DNA of 64,000 nucleotides from Adiantum capillus-veneris (GCA_014529385.2 CM043952.1:68765370-68829369); one strand, 5' to 3'. Counted from the first letter of the stretch, positions 35,561 through 48,209 are shown. Numbers and translations: made by a program. The notes: generated by a model from the sequence alone, not told the origin.

Positions 35561-36600
35561 GGTAGTAAATCAATGAGCAGACAATTACAAACTTTTCTTT
35601 TTTTTGAATGACTTAGTGATTCATAGAGGTTTATACATGGGTGAAAACTTGAGGAGGATCTAAGAAGAGCATAAGACTAGAATAGAATAAAGATGCTTAC
35701 ATCAAAAGAGTGGTAATAATCAAGAATGGGCAAGATAATGGGACGTGGGGATCTAAGATTTCATCAAGCATCTCTACTCTGAATAGGAAAACAATCTTTT
35801 GCTGGTAGAATATCTTCCTATCAATGTACACGTTTACATGCGTGTGTTGCAAGAAACGAAAAGGGAAGACTAGCTTGTGTACTATTGTTGTTATCCATGT
35901 TGGGTGTAGGGAAAGGCTTTGACAACTAGAGCTGCATACCTTAAGTGGTGACAAAGTGACACCTTCACCACATGCTTGTACCTCTTGTTGAAGTCCACAT
36001 AATCCTCCATATTGGACTCAAAATAGACTAGGTGAGAAGAGTCTACCTCAATCGTCTTTCCATTTTGCATGTGGAGGCGATGCTTGGGTGGTCATACTTG
36101 ACATGAACTCTTTAGGCCTAGAGAGATTGTAGGCCCACATGCTTCCACTAAATGCTTTAGGCTTTGTGGCTTGGACTTTGTGGTTAATGTACTTAATGAC
36201 ACTTCTCTGACCGTTAAAGAGAAAATATTTGGTGCTACACAAAATTTGATTGATGTGAGAGAGCTAATGCGGTTCTCAAAATCAAAACTTATCGTTCTGC
36301 CTTCACCTCCTCTGTCGGCACTCATTGACAATTTTTTTTGACTAACAGCAATGATAAAATTTTCTAGCCCTCCCTCTTGATGCTCTTGATTTGCGATTAG
36401 CACGAGCAATGCGAGATGGGAAGCTTACCTCTTGGATATCGACAACGCTACAACCTTGAAGTAGCATTTCGATGAAGGAATTGAGTACTTCTACAGTCTC
36501 CTCTTCTTCAGTTCTCCAATTTGAAAAATCTTGTAGCCACTCCTCCATGATTGATGGCATACATCACTAATCTTTGTTGACTAATAGTCTTTGCAAATCC
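35561..36600 (-). other. Leader of element E
   Basis: One kilobase between primer-binding site and gag with no recognisable coding frame; nothing else seen. Confidence 0.55.
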
Positions 36601-36619
36601 CTCCTCCATGGGGGCACCA
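36601..36619 (-). promoter_or_regulatory. Putative primer-binding site of element E
   Basis: Minus strand TGGTGCCCCCATGGAGGAG, two bases inside the LTR edge at 36622. It starts with TGG as required. I cannot name the tRNA. Element F has the closely similar TGGTGCCCCCACTGAGG. Confidence 0.6.
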
Positions 36620-36953
36620 AATGAGAGGCAGAAGTGCAAAACAGATCCGGTGGCCTCTACACCAAGACTATGCATGATGGACTCATCATGGGAGGTACAC
36701 AATAGGGGCACCAGCTAGCAAGATATGCGGCTAGGACACATACATATACACAATCAAACATGCCATGGAAGCAATTTCAAGATCCATGCCCAAGTGTAGG
36801 ATGGGGTGGCCGGAAAACAAGATGAAAGGAATGGTGAGTGAGTGAGAATGGGTTTGCTACTCGTACATGTAGTAAGGAAGATAATATGCTCACTTCTCAT
36901 ACCATACGTGGTGAATCTGCACACCTTACGATGAAATTAGCAAGATGATAGGA

Positions 36954-36957
<4 letters not shown>

Positions 36958-37022
<65 letters not shown>
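36958..37022. repeat. (GA)n microsatellite
   Basis: Uninterrupted GA run of 65 bases in the 5' LTR of element E. Confidence 0.98.
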
Positions 37023-37025
<3 letters not shown>

Positions 37026-37448
37026 ATGGTGCCCAATCTGCACACCTTAATATAAGAAAAATGGAAAGAACAAGCATAAACCATACTCACAATGAAGTAT
37101 ATTCCAAACGACACAAGGTACCACACCAAGATGGAGTGTGTTGATTGCTTGCAAAGGATGACTATAATAGGTATCATGGGAAAGAAGATGAGAAGGACAC
37201 AAGACCGTATGAGGTATAATAGAGGGATGGGAGTTGATGGCGAGGAATATCATGAGTGTAGACATCATCCTTCTTCTTGAAATCATGCCCTCGATCCCTT
37301 TTTACAAGTGTGTGGAGATATGGTGCTCATATTGTGCATGGTGATGGTAATGGTGTTGTAATTATGTGATTAGGGTTCATACTACTAGCATGTTGCACAA
37401 GGGTGTGTATGTGTAGGTGTGTGTATGGGATAGTGCGCATATGGGGTA

Positions 37449-37479
<31 letters not shown>

Positions 37480-37491
37480 TGTGTGTGTGTT
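37449..37491. repeat. (GT)n microsatellite
   Basis: GT run with one interruption, in the 5' LTR of element E. Confidence 0.97.
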
Positions 37492-38220
37492 GTAGTGTAT
37501 GGTCCCGTTTACAAAAGAGGAGGCCTCCTCTTATAGTCCAAGAGAGTGATTAGGAAAGAGATTATGAGCAAGAGGAGTTATCACAAAGTCAACTCAGTTA
37601 GAGGCATTCCCCCAATGAGAGAGCTCTGTGTGCCCTGCTTATTAACCCATTTCCTCCTAATTTCCTTCATCATAGTGAGCTTTTATCTCCATGCCACCTT
37701 CCATAGCTTGAGTCCAAGAGCTTCCTTATAATATTTGAGATAATCTTAAATAAGAGAAAATACAGCAATATAGTGGAGATAAACCTATAAGAAATTGGTG
37801 TGTGTAGTTGTATAACCATGACTTCTTCCTATGTGGACAGATAGGCTCCTTTCCAAAAGTCTTCCAGGTGATCCCCTCTTGACTTCATGTGCAAGCCTTG
37901 TGTCCACAAGTGAGTTATGATTTAATTTGATAATATTTTGCTGACTCCAACTCAATAATGCATAAGATTCTCCTTCCTTTCACTATTGACTTTTACTCTT
38001 CACCTATAGTGACTGTCAAGTAGTGGCCGTCAGGGTAGAATCAACATCCATTGATTTTTTTTTTCTTTTCATAGGGTTTGTTCCTACCTCTCCTTATTCC
38101 GAGATCCAAATGTGTCAAAACCATAGCTATGTACAAAATAAATACGTAGGTTTTTTTGTGATTTTCATGTATCAAGTGCATACCAAGAGAGGTGGAGCAA
38201 AATTTGAAAAATGACCCTCA

Positions 38221-39358
38221 ACACTAAAGCCCAAATTTCTTAGCTCTTACGTGACCTTGTCATCTTGCTGAAGAGAAAAAATGGAGGAAAACATAGAATT
38301 TTATTCATCCAATTGGGAAAAGTCAATCAAAGCATACGCAAAAATGGAAAGAAACCAAATCATACGCGTACCTGGAGGTTGAAAATAGTGTTCAGTTACC
38401 TGTAGTCAAAGGCACATGCCTAAATTTCCTACCTACAAAGGATTGGGAGCACTAATTTGAAAATTAGTAAAATGCAAGTAATATTGCACATGTAACCTTG
38501 GATGTTGTCGTTGCAATCCAAACCCCTCGGTTGAAATTGACATTGCTAAACTGCTTGGTTAGACTTTTGTATGGTAATTTCTCAACTAGTAGCCAACAGT
38601 ATCTTAATTCAACTTTGGAAGTTGAAATTATCCACGAGCCCTTGGCATCTTATGGACTTATTTCCTTGAAAGTGCAAGTGTGAAGATTCCAAGAATTGAC
38701 CATCACACTTAATAAGTGATTTAGTAATCACAAGTTGGGTCTTACCCCAAAACTAAACTCATATAGAAACTCTTAGTGCTATAGATAAAATAGGAAATCC
38801 ACTGAAGTTGGAATCATATTCACAACTAGAACTTTTCCACACCGAAAAATCCATAATCTTCGGTTTTTGTGAACATCCGTACTGTCTGAAATGATGGCTT
38901 CATCTATAGACCTTGGTAGAGATAAGCCCTTACGAGTTTAAAACGTTCAAAAACTCAACTTTATTTCCACACTCAAAGTGTGTAGTGCTAATATCACCCA
39001 AAAAATCGCTAATGGCAAGAGTCTCGCTTGTCCATTACAATTAAGGGGTACTCAACTGAATAGAATTGTTCGATTTTGAAAGGAATCACTGATGGATTAC
39101 AAACCAATGGCTCTTAGCCATGCCAAAACAAGTGGCAATAGATGGCTCTTAGCCCTTACTGTTACCGTATTGACATAGAAAGATTTCTATAATATCATGT
39201 CTAGTTTCACCTTTCCCGTAGAGAAGTTGGAAAGGAAGAGAAAGAGAGAATGTTGGGCTAAGGAAACCCTTTATTCTAATGTTTTGTATGCCCCTTGTCG
39301 ATACTCCAATGCAAACCACGTCTATGTCATAGATTATCCTATAAGCGTACAACAATGT
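38221..39358. other. Unassigned spacer
   Basis: No coding frame, repeat or LINE continuation is recognisable between element E and element F. Confidence 0.5.
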
Positions 39359-39362
39359 ACGT

Positions 39363-41474
39363 TGGTGCACCCAAGTTTCATCGACCCAATAAAAAGCCAA
39401 TATAGGGTGTGTGGAAATTAGCAGGTTGACGGCGGTACTCTTGAGCGTGTGCTTGATGCAAGGTACAACAAGCATGGTTGGGATGTTTATGCCAAATGGA
39501 GAATTTAGCAGGTCAAATGTGGTTTGAAAGCTTTGCTAATTGGAGTTCTTGAGGATACTAAAGGTTGATGTATATCTCCGTCCAATAGTACCATGATGTA
39601 TGCAAAAGTACTTCCTCGGGTTCGGCGAGTTTAAGGCTCTCTAGGTGTTTGAAGACCAACGCCTATTAACTCTCGATCAGGCATTATGATTGACGACTGT
39701 GGCTTCAAAATAGGTGGTCTAGATCAACCAATGTAGGGTTTTTTTTGTGTTCTTGAGTTCAAGAATATTGTAACGCGACGATCGAGAGCTATTGCTGAGG
39801 AGCCTACTATGTGACCATCTCAGGGACTAATTATCAAAGAGATCGATGCTCAAGTTTGAAGGAGGCATTCCAAGGTGTGACATGAGGTAACGTTATCATT
39901 ATTTAAGGCGAGCTGAATCTTGCACTGCCACGGGATTCTCCATACTAAACAGGATCCTTATGAAGTTTTTTTTTAATCGACTAAAGTCGACTACAGTTCG
40001 CATGTGCAAGGGGGCCAAGCCCAAAAGTTTTTTAAGGCTTTCAGTTGAAGCAAAAATGCTGCATTGAGAGGTGGCGGGCTGCTTGAAGGCAAGAGGCACC
40101 AGATGGAAGTTTGCATGGGGAGAGGGTCGCCCTGAGCAGGAGTTACCAAAAGGGAGGTGGCGCAGTTCTATGGTTAGGCCGAAGCCACCAAGTGGTTGAA
40201 GGCATGGGAGTCTCGACAGGTGGAAGGTGAGCATGGTGGGCTTCCATTTACGGGAGGCATGAGGGCCATTGCAGAGGAAGGAGGAAGGGTCGCCAGAGGG
40301 GGTGAGCAGGTTCAACAAGGGGTTGCATACAAAAGAGAAGGGGTCGCCAGAGGGGCGCCACTCTGGGGAGGCCAGGCAGAGCCGGGGTCAGTTTGAGGGT
40401 CGGAATTGAGGAGAAGAGAGTCTAAGGGAGTATGCAGGAATGAAGGTCGACGGGAAAGTGGCCTCCACGGCTCCTCAAAGAAGGAGATCAGGGCCACATT
40501 CTAAGAATGCTGGGTTGAGAAAGCAAAAATCGAGGAGGGCACTAATATTGATGAGGGGAGGCCAAGTATAGAAGCTGGGGTTGCATTGGTTTGCACAGTC
40601 ATGGGGTGCATTAGATGAGTTCCAAGGGCATCAAGACCTGCAGATGGCCATGGATAACAACAACTAGTGAAGGGAGAAGTGCATGGTGCACAGGACCGCC
40701 ATATGCAGAACAAAAGGTCTGCCAACTTGGAGCATGGTGGTGGTTTTTCAAGGGTCGAGGATGCTACATGATTTGAGGGGAGCTAGTGTGCAAGTGTAGC
40801 TTGGCATTGCAGGGAACGAGGGGAAGCCAGCTAGCTACAAACAAAGACACGATGGAGGAGAAAAAAGGAGGAGATTTGAGGACAGGTTATCAAGGAGCTG
40901 ACCTTCCGGTTAAAGTAGGGCAACCACATGGGCTACAAGTAAAATAGAGGCAGGAAAGCGATGCAAGCAATGGCGATTGGCCATACTATTCTTCTCCTTA
41001 CCTACCACGGACTGGCCAGATGCTGCACTAAAGGATAGTTTTCAAACATTTCCATCATTGTACACTCTTGAAACTAGTCAGTGCCGCATTTTTATAATCT
41101 TCCTATTCACGTTATCTGAGCAAATGTCATCTCCCTCTCACTCTCATGTCTATATGTATGTGTGGTGTATGTGTGAGCTTTTAGTGTGAGTGTGTGAGTG
41201 CTTCCTATGCGGATATAGATGTGTGTTGTTATATATTAATTGTGTATTTGGTGGAGAAGGTGCCCTAAAAGGTCTTGGACAGAAGCCATTATGGTATGCT
41301 TTGTGATTGGGTGTATGTAGTCAGGGTCGATTGGGTATGGGCATGGATAAAAATTGTTAGCAGATTGGATCTTTGTGTGTATGTTAAATAGGGGATAGGA
41401 GTGTTGTGAAATCATTGGGCTATACAGAGGCATTCAGATTGTGTGTTGGGTGTGTTTCAATTTCCTTCTTTCCA
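39363..41474 (+). repeat. 5' LTR of element F
   Basis: 2,112 bp. It retains a segment of roughly 290 bp (about 40160-40450) that is missing from the 3' LTR. Confidence 0.88.
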
Positions 41475-41479
41475 TCTTG

Positions 41480-41496
41480 TGGTGCCCCCACTGAGG
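41480..41496 (+). promoter_or_regulatory. Putative primer-binding site of element F
   Basis: TGGTGCCCCCACTGAGG, five bases after the LTR end. It shares the first ten bases with the putative site of element E. Confidence 0.6.
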
Positions 41497-41539
41497 ATTC
41501 ACTGATTGCTTCCTAGCAAGGTGTTCGTGAGTCAATATG

Positions 41540-42101
41540 AAGCAGGAGCTAGTTTGGTCCAGTGTTCAAAGAAGATGAAGATGGTGAGGATTGGATTGCA
41601 AATTTTGAGTTATTCATGCTGACAGTATTGCAGATGCCAAGTGATGAAGGAAAGCTCTACACTCTACCTTTGGTGTTGCAAGGTAAAGCAAAATCTTGGT
41701 TCGATTGCTTAGATGTGCACAAGCAAAACTAGATTAGATTTCGCGAGCAATTTCTACAAAGGTATAGAAAGTTGGTGTTGGCTTCGGAAGCAGATGCAAA
41801 GATTAAAGGTTTGCAGTAGGTCGTAAGTGCAAATTTGGATGCTTTTGTTGATAAATTTGAAGCTTATTGGGGGGATTTTGCGACTGCTACCCAAGCAACC
41901 AATGTGGGGTATTTTAAGATGGAAAAGTTTCTATCTTGCTTGCATCCTTATGTTCGTAAGAGAGTGGACTATGAAGATCCAAGGACTTATGACGAAGCTG
42001 TCAGAGCCGCCAGAGCAAAGAGTCAAAAGATGAAGAAGAAGATGGAGGCAGGATTGCTACAGTCGGCAATCACAGTAGCCATTGGACCTAGGCCCAAATA
42101 G
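41540..42101 (+). pseudogene. Gag core of element F
   Basis: Encodes a retrotransposon gag domain: EDWIANFELFML, LYTLPLVLQGKAKSWFDCL and FREQFLQRYRKL, then NLDAFVDKFEAYW and RKRVDYEDPRTYDEAV. In-frame TAG codons lie at 41730-41732 and 41817-41819, and the frame ends in TAG at 42099-42101. No zinc knuckle is visible. The core resembles that of element E (AKSWYDAFP). Confidence 0.78.
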
Positions 42102-42186
42102 ATTGATGGGCATCAAGAGGTAAAAGCCCTTTCTTTTATTGATATGCATTTGATCAAAGCACGGGAAGATGATGCCAAGCTAGAAA

Positions 42187-43029
42187 GGTAGAAGAAGTGC
42201 CAATCAAGTCTCAAAAGATAGAGAGAGGCATATTCAAACTGCCACCCAGCTTGCTTTCTCAAGAAGACGAGGTGATAGAAGATCTTAAAGAAGAGGTGTC
42301 ATTTCTAGAGTCAGCAACGAGGCTGACAGCAAAGGTGCAAGAACCGGCAAGATCAAAAGAAGAGTCTGAAAGTTCTCATAGCTCCAGCAGCAGTTTGGAT
42401 ACTGATGCTACATGGGAGACAGAATCCCGGTCTTCTAGGTATGAAACTTATGATGTTTTTCATGTAGATGAAGTGGATACAAATGCATACGAGTTGACTG
42501 TCAGTCCGCTGAAGGTCAAGGACAAGCATAGTGCAAGTGTGGAGATGCCTTGTGTGAACCGGCCAGTCGAGCAGCCCTATCTTGTGTCTCATGATGGTGA
42601 GTCCCTATTGGAGGAAGAGGTATGGTTTGATTGTGCATCTGACCTAATTGAAGAGCTGGTTTTTGAGGATGACTTGCAGGAGCTAGGAACAAAAGTTGTG
42701 GTAGATCAAGTTGATTTATCTATGCAGGGGTGGGGCAACCTTGCCTTGATGGGCATGTCGAGGTGCACTTTGAAGTTTTGGAGTTGGTTTGTGGCCGTGG
42801 AGAGCGAGCTCCAGCAGATGACTATGGAAACTGATACAGATGCAACCTATACGGGAGAGGTTCCATGCAAAGAGGAAGGTGCCACCAACCTTGCAGGTGG
42901 TGAGGTATTTGAAGAACCGGTTGAAGCTATAGCAGGTCATACTCTTAAGTATGAAAAGGTGGTCTTGGAGCCGTTTACAGAAGGTTTGGATACAAGTTTG
43001 CAAAGGGAACATGTTTGCTTGGTTATGTA
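42187..43029 (+). pseudogene. Acidic C-terminal frame of element F gag
   Basis: An open stretch of about 280 codons in a different frame from the gag core, rich in Glu, Asp and Ser (for example a run of Ser near 42380-42400). No domain is recognised and there is no protease DSG/DTG motif. It is probably the C-terminal part of gag moved out of frame by an indel near 42180; an independent second protein is possible. Confidence 0.55.
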
Positions 43030-43136
43030 GCAAGTGGAAGAAAATGGCAAGGCATTGAAGCTATGTGTTGTATTGTTGATAGCTATGTTGTTCCAGGTTG
43101 CTTTGAAAGGGGTACTATGCACGTCTCAGTGCTCGT

Positions 43137-43442
43137 ATGATAAAGATGATGATATGGAGAGTTCTAGTAGGTGACATGATAGCTGCTTATGGTACCAATG
43201 CTTCAAGTGATCAAAAGTATTATTATGGTTGGCACGAAGGCTTGTGGATGCAGGGTGACAAATTTCCATGCTATGAAGAGCTGTTAGGGTGGCCTGTCTA
43301 TTGGCGTACAAGTGCAAAGGAAGGCTTCAATATACATGCTTTACAGGTGGATGATAATGAGAAATGCTTTACTTTTGATCCAGGTAGACTCTTCACCATG
43401 CTTGGGGAAGCTTCGAGCTTTCCATTTGATCTTGGAGGGTGA
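43137..43442 (+). CDS. Orphan 101-aa frame in element F
   Basis: ATG 43137 to stop 43442. Aromatic-rich, with YYYGWHEGLWMQGDKFP and EELLGWPVYW; predicted soluble, no Cys/His knuckle, no pol motif. It lies between the acidic frame and the polypurine tract, where an autonomous element would carry pol. I do not recognise it. It could be a remnant of the helper polyprotein or a chance frame. Confidence 0.4.
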   Translation: MIKMMIWRVLVGDMIAAYGTNASSDQKYYYGWHEGLWMQGDKFPCYEELLGWPVYWRTSAKEGFNIHALQVDDNEKCFTFDPGRLFTMLGEASSFPFDLGG

Positions 43443-43570
43443 TGCAGTAGACGCTTTTCTCTCTATCTTTATCCTATCTATATAGCCACTATCATTTTTC
43501 TTATGTAGTCTATGTAGTTATTATATATCACCCTCTCTATACAGTTCTATTTTACCTAAATAATACTATG

Positions 43571-43606
43571 GTTGAGCATAAATGCTCAACTATGGGGTGG
43601 GAAATG
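43571..43606 (+). promoter_or_regulatory. Hairpin and polypurine tract of element F
   Basis: GTTGAGCAT and ATGCTCAAC form a perfect 9-bp stem with a 2-base loop (43571-43590). The purine-rich ATGGGGTGGGAAATGA follows directly before the 3' LTR at 43608. Confidence 0.75.
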
Positions 43607-43607
43607 A

Positions 43608-45576
43608 TGGTGCACCCAAGTTTCAGAGACCCAAGAAAAAGCCAATATCAGGTGTGTGGAAATCAGCAGGTTGATGGCAGTACTCTTGAGTGTGTGCTTG
43701 ATGCAGGGTACAATAAGCATGGTTGGGATGTGTATGTCAAATGGGGCATTTAACATGTCAAATGTGGTTCAAAAGCTTTGATAATTGGAGTTCTTGAGGA
43801 TCCTAAAGGTTGATGTATATCTCCGTCCAATAGTACCATGATGTATGCAAAAGTACTTCCTCGGGTTCGGCGAGTTCAAGGCTCTCTAGGTGTTTGAAGA
43901 CCAACACCTATTAACTCTCTATCGGACATTATGATTGGCGAATGTGGCTTCAAAATAGGTGGTCTAGATCAACCAATGTAGGGTTTTTTTTTGTGTTCTT
44001 GAGTTCAAGAATATTGTAACGCGACGATCGAGAGCTATTGCTGGAGCCTACTATGTGACCATCTCAGGGACTAATCGATGCTCGAGTTTGAAGGAGGCAT
44101 TCAAAGGTGTGACCTGAGGTAACGTTATCGTTATTTAAGGAGATCTGAAGCTTGCACTGCCACGAGATTCTCCATACTAAACAGGATCCTTATGAAGTTT
44201 TTTTTAATCTACTAAAGTCGACTATAGTTGGCGTGTGCAAGGGCGCCAAGCCCAAAAGATTTTTAAGGCTTTCAGTTGAAGCAAAAACGCTGCATGAGAG
44301 GTGACGGGCTGCTTGAAGGCAAGAGGCACCAGATGGAAGTTTGCATGGGGAGAGGGTCGCCCTGAGCAGGAGTTGCCAAAAGGGAGGTGGCGCAGTTCTG
44401 GCTCCTCAAAGAAGGAGATCAGGGCCACATTCTAAGAATGCTGGGTTGAGAAAGCAAAAATCGAGGAGGGCACTAATATTGATGAGGGGAGGCCAAGTAT
44501 AGAAGCTGGGGTTGTATTGGTTTGCACAGTCATGGGGTGCATTAGATGAGTTCCAAGGGCATCAAGACCTGCAGATGGCCATGGATAACAACAACTAGTG
44601 AAGGGAGAAGTGCATGGTGCACAGGACCGCCATATGCAGAACAAAGGGTCTGCCAACTTGGAGCATGGTGGTGGTTTTTCAAGGGTCGAGGATGCTACAT
44701 GATTTGAGGGGAGCTAGTGTGCAAGTGTAGCTTGGCATTGCAAGGAGCGAGGGGAAGCCAGCTAGCTACAAACAAAGACACGTTGGAGGAGAAAAAAGGA
44801 GGAGATTTGAGGACTGGTCATCGAGGAGCTGACCTTCCGGTTAAAGTAGGGCAACCACAGGATGGGCTGCAAGTAAAATAGAGGCAGGAAAGCGTTGCAA
44901 GCAATGGCCATTGGCCATACTGTTCTTCTCGTTACCTACCACGGACTGCCCAGATGCTGCACTAAAGGACAGTTATTGAACATTTCCATCATTGTACACT
45001 CTTGAAACTAGTCAGTGCCTCATTTTTATAATCTTCCTATTCTCCTTATCTGAGCAAATGTTATCTCCCTTACTCTCGTGTCTATATGTATGAGTGGTGT
45101 ATGTGTGAGCTTTTAGTGTGAGTGTGTGGGTGCTTCCTATGCGAATTTTGAACATTTCCATTATTGTACACTCTTGAAACTAGTCAGTGCCTCATTTTTA
45201 TAATCTTCCTATTCTCCTTATCTGAGCAAATGTTATCTCCCTCACTCTCGTGTCTATATGTATGAGTGGTGTATGTGTGAGCTTTTAGTGTGAGTGTGTG
45301 AGTGCTTCCTATGCGAATATCGATGTGTTGCTATATATTAATTGTGTATTTGGTGGAGAAGGTGCCTTGAAAGGTCACGGACAGAAGCCATTATGGTATG
45401 CTTTGTGATTGGGTATATGTAGTTTGGGTCGATTGGGTACGGGCATGGATAACAATTGTTGGCAGATTGGATCTTTGTGTGTATGTTAAATAGGGGATAG
45501 GGGTGTTGTGAAATCACTGGGCTATAAAGAGGCATTCAGATTGTGTGTTGGGTGTGTTTCAATTTCCCCCTTTCCA
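43608..45576 (+). repeat. 3' LTR of element F
   Basis: 1,969 bp. Compared with the 5' LTR it lacks about 290 bp after GGCGCAGTTCTGG (about 44401) and carries a tandem duplication at 44976-45319. Confidence 0.88.
44976..45319 (+). repeat. 172-bp tandem duplication in 3' LTR of element F
   Basis: Copies 44976-45147 and 45148-45319, both beginning TTGAACATTTCCAT. Only one copy is present in the 5' LTR (about 41044-41215). Confidence 0.9.
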
Positions 45577-45580
45577 ACGT

Positions 45581-48209
45581 GTACCACGCCCTCATAGAGA
45601 GAGGTACCATAAGGTGCATCTTGATTCACTTACCTTGTATGGGATTGTGATTGTGCCAGGGTGACTTTAAATACAGAACTTTGCCTATGAATAAACATAA
45701 AAAATATTTTAAGATATCAATCACTTACCTTGTCCTTGACATAGTAGTTAGTGTTATAGCGGAAGCATATGCAATGATGGGTGTCGTACGTCCGTCATAC
45801 TAGTATGTTGTGCATACATTGCAAAAAATAAAATATCAAGCCATTAGCTTCGATGATAGTCTCAACCATGTGAGCCGCTGGTATACGTGCCTTGCATGAT
45901 TACACTGGCATAAATACATCACAGTGCACTGTTGCGTAAACTATGAGCTTATATCCACATAGGCAAAAGATGTGTGCCATTATCATTGATTTGAAGTCAA
46001 TCCATAATACTATGGCACATAAGAGAAGCCGTGGTTCACGTGAAGACAGGCAAAGCACTTTGCTTTGTACAATTTCTTTGTATGGAGTCTACCCAAGCAC
46101 TTTGCTTTGCACAATAGAGAGATCTTATCCAAAATGAAAAGTAAAACATAGACAAAAACAAACATAACTTGAAATTGACTAACCTTGTCGCCCACTTGGG
46201 GGTAGGTGTCCAGCAGTGCGCTTGACTCCGGCTCATAATCATATATGCGAATAACTTGAGAGTTGTTGGATGTCCCACACATGCCTTCTTGGCTTGGTGT
46301 AATCCGATCTCTAGTGAGAAAACATGCAGACATGTTGCAAAGACTGCCAAGTTTGTATGTTGATAGCATATTCCAAACGTCAAAAACGGCTATGCCATAC
46401 GTCTTAGAGTGAAGCCTTGCTTCCTAGAAGTTGATCTCAGTAAGATGAGACATAACTGATATTGAACGCTCATAGCAAATAGGTACGCTTGTTGACACAC
46501 ATGTGTCCAAGTAGAGAAGAATCGATCTTGTCAAAATTTTATAGAGAATTGGCCTTGCCAAATCGTGTAGCATATTAATTGAGAATCATGAGATTGCCCA
46601 ATACTGATAGAGATAGCATATGTAGCTTAACTATCAAGGGTCAACTATTGCCAAACACTATCTAGTGCCCTTGGCATCAAAAGTCATAGCATCTCGTATG
46701 AGTGATGATCGCATTGGGTTCAGCTCATAGCGGTGTATGTCAATGTGTTTACCATTGCTTTGTATACTTATGTTGCCTACTGCCTGGCAAGCTACAACAC
46801 CTAGAAGTGATTATCCATCCAATGCATGGAGGCGTGCTCCTAAAAATTTTGTTTCTTGGAAGCCTAATTTCTTTCCCCCTCTGCTTGATATCTATAAGAG
46901 AACATGGTAAAAGAGATATTAAGCAATGAGATCTATGGCCCAATTGATTTACATCTTTGTTGCATCTCCTCATAAGTAATGATTGCCTTAAAGGCAATGC
47001 ATCATAGCATGTGGAAATCCAATTTCACACACTTCCATTATATTGAGATGTATAATTCATATCAGGTTCTCAAGTATCCCTGCATGGAGCCTTGATCCTT
47101 AATCTATACCTAATGACATGCCATGCATGTATCCAATCCGGGTTAAAGGGACACTACCAAACTTGGAAATGTTAGAAATGGCTTGCAGGAATAGCCACGC
47201 TATCTTTGTTAAGTTCCTCTAGTGTTTTTGTATTTATTGAACTCTAGATCACATTAGCATATGAATAAATCAAACCATTGCCGAACCTGTTATGTGCTTG
47301 TTGGCACTCATACCTTATTCATACTCCATAGACATTGTGGATAGCTTCATACGGAATTATATTCCATAATCTAAACATGATTGATTTACCTTGCTTATGC
47401 GGAGTTGTACTTCGAGCTAATGACTCGTGCAATGGCAATACATCCATATATTGTGGATTTGTCTTGCCGATATTTGTGCATGTTGAACTAGGCCGGAGCC
47501 GATGACCCCTGATGAATCTGTGCACTCAAGCTTTTTATGGTAGCTCGCATCCAATCTTCCATGTCATCAATGATATGGCAAATCTCCCAAGGTGATGGTT
47601 GAACCTGCCAACTCGACTGCAGATCACGTGGGCTACCACCCTTGTTCGAGGATGCAGCCTAGAAGCTCATGGGCACTAGCCCTTATTGGAAAAATTTCCT
47701 TTGCCCTAAGGCCAAGCCCTTTGGGTGCTTAAATGTGAAAAAAAACGCCTTTGAGAGATGGTGATGGTGCAGCAAAACAGTGTGAGGGCGAGGGAGAGAG
47801 TATTCGCCGATGTGATGCGGCTTGGCACTAGCTTCCGTGACGTGAAACCCCTAGCTCAATGGCGTGCACCATTCAAGCCCACCCTTGTGGCGATTGATGC
47901 AGGTCATAAATCATCCCCCTCCTACCACAAGCGGTCTTGCACGTGATCTCTCCCCGTCCTCCTTCTCTGTCGCTTGTCAAGGACTACTGCACATGGCCTT
48001 ACTTCCTTAGTGCATGAGCATGAAAAAGTGGTTGGCTCCATTCCCCCCTTGCCCAAAATAGACCTTCTATGATACCGATGTAAAGCGCTTGGTGGGACTT
48101 CCTGGAATGAGCCTCCCAACCTCCCTTTAAATAGCCCCCTAGGCCTCATTCCCTATCCACACTTACACACGGCCCCTTGGGCCTGGTCCTTGACCACCGG
48201 GCTATGCCC
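45581..48209. other. Unassigned sequence
   Basis: No coding frame or repeat I can name. A plus-strand TATA-like TTTAAATAG at about 48125 is followed by GC-rich text and then by the copia remnant, so part of 47600-48200 could be a copia LTR or leader; no second copy is in the window to prove it. Confidence 0.4.

Larger units (their letters stand above)
29475..38220 (-). mobile_element. Tat-like Ty3/gypsy element E, minus strand
   Basis: From high to low coordinate: 5' LTR, primer-binding site, leader, gag, protease, RT, degenerate RNase H, a second archaeal-type RNase H, integrase, 3' LTR. The dual RNase H is the hallmark of the Tat lineage. The 3' LTR (29475-30319) is truncated at its TATA box against the LINE, so the R-U5 part is missing and no TSD can be checked. 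All coding parts carry stops and frameshifts. Confidence 0.88.
36622..38220 (-). repeat. 5' LTR of element E
   Basis: On the minus strand it starts TGAGGG (38220) and ends CCTCTCA (36622), a short terminal inverted repeat. A TATA box (CTATAAG, minus) is at 37530-37536, next to the 14-bp palindrome GAGGAGGCCTCCTC at 37517-37530. It includes the GA run 36958-37022 and the GT run 37449-37491. Confidence 0.8.
39363..45576 (+). mobile_element. Gag-only LTR retrotransposon F with 2-kb LTRs
   Basis: Direct LTRs at 39363-41474 and 43608-45576 both start TGGTGCACCC and end TTTCCA. The 4-bp flanks ACGT (39359-39362 and 45577-45580) match; a fifth base does not. The 2.1-kb internal region encodes a gag core, an acidic frame and a small orphan frame but no pol domain. 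The putative primer-binding site (41480 onward) and the gag core resemble element E, which makes an E-type Tat element a candidate helper. The LTRs are as long as the internal region, an arrangement typical of LARD/TR-GAG derivatives. Confidence 0.85.

Noticed and set aside
36926-37177. Short frames made of Ser-Leu or Arg-Glu repeats
   Set aside because: They are translations of the GA microsatellite.
36601-41496. Assignment of a specific tRNA to the TGGTGCCCCC sites
   Set aside because: I could not match the sequence to a tRNA 3' end with confidence.
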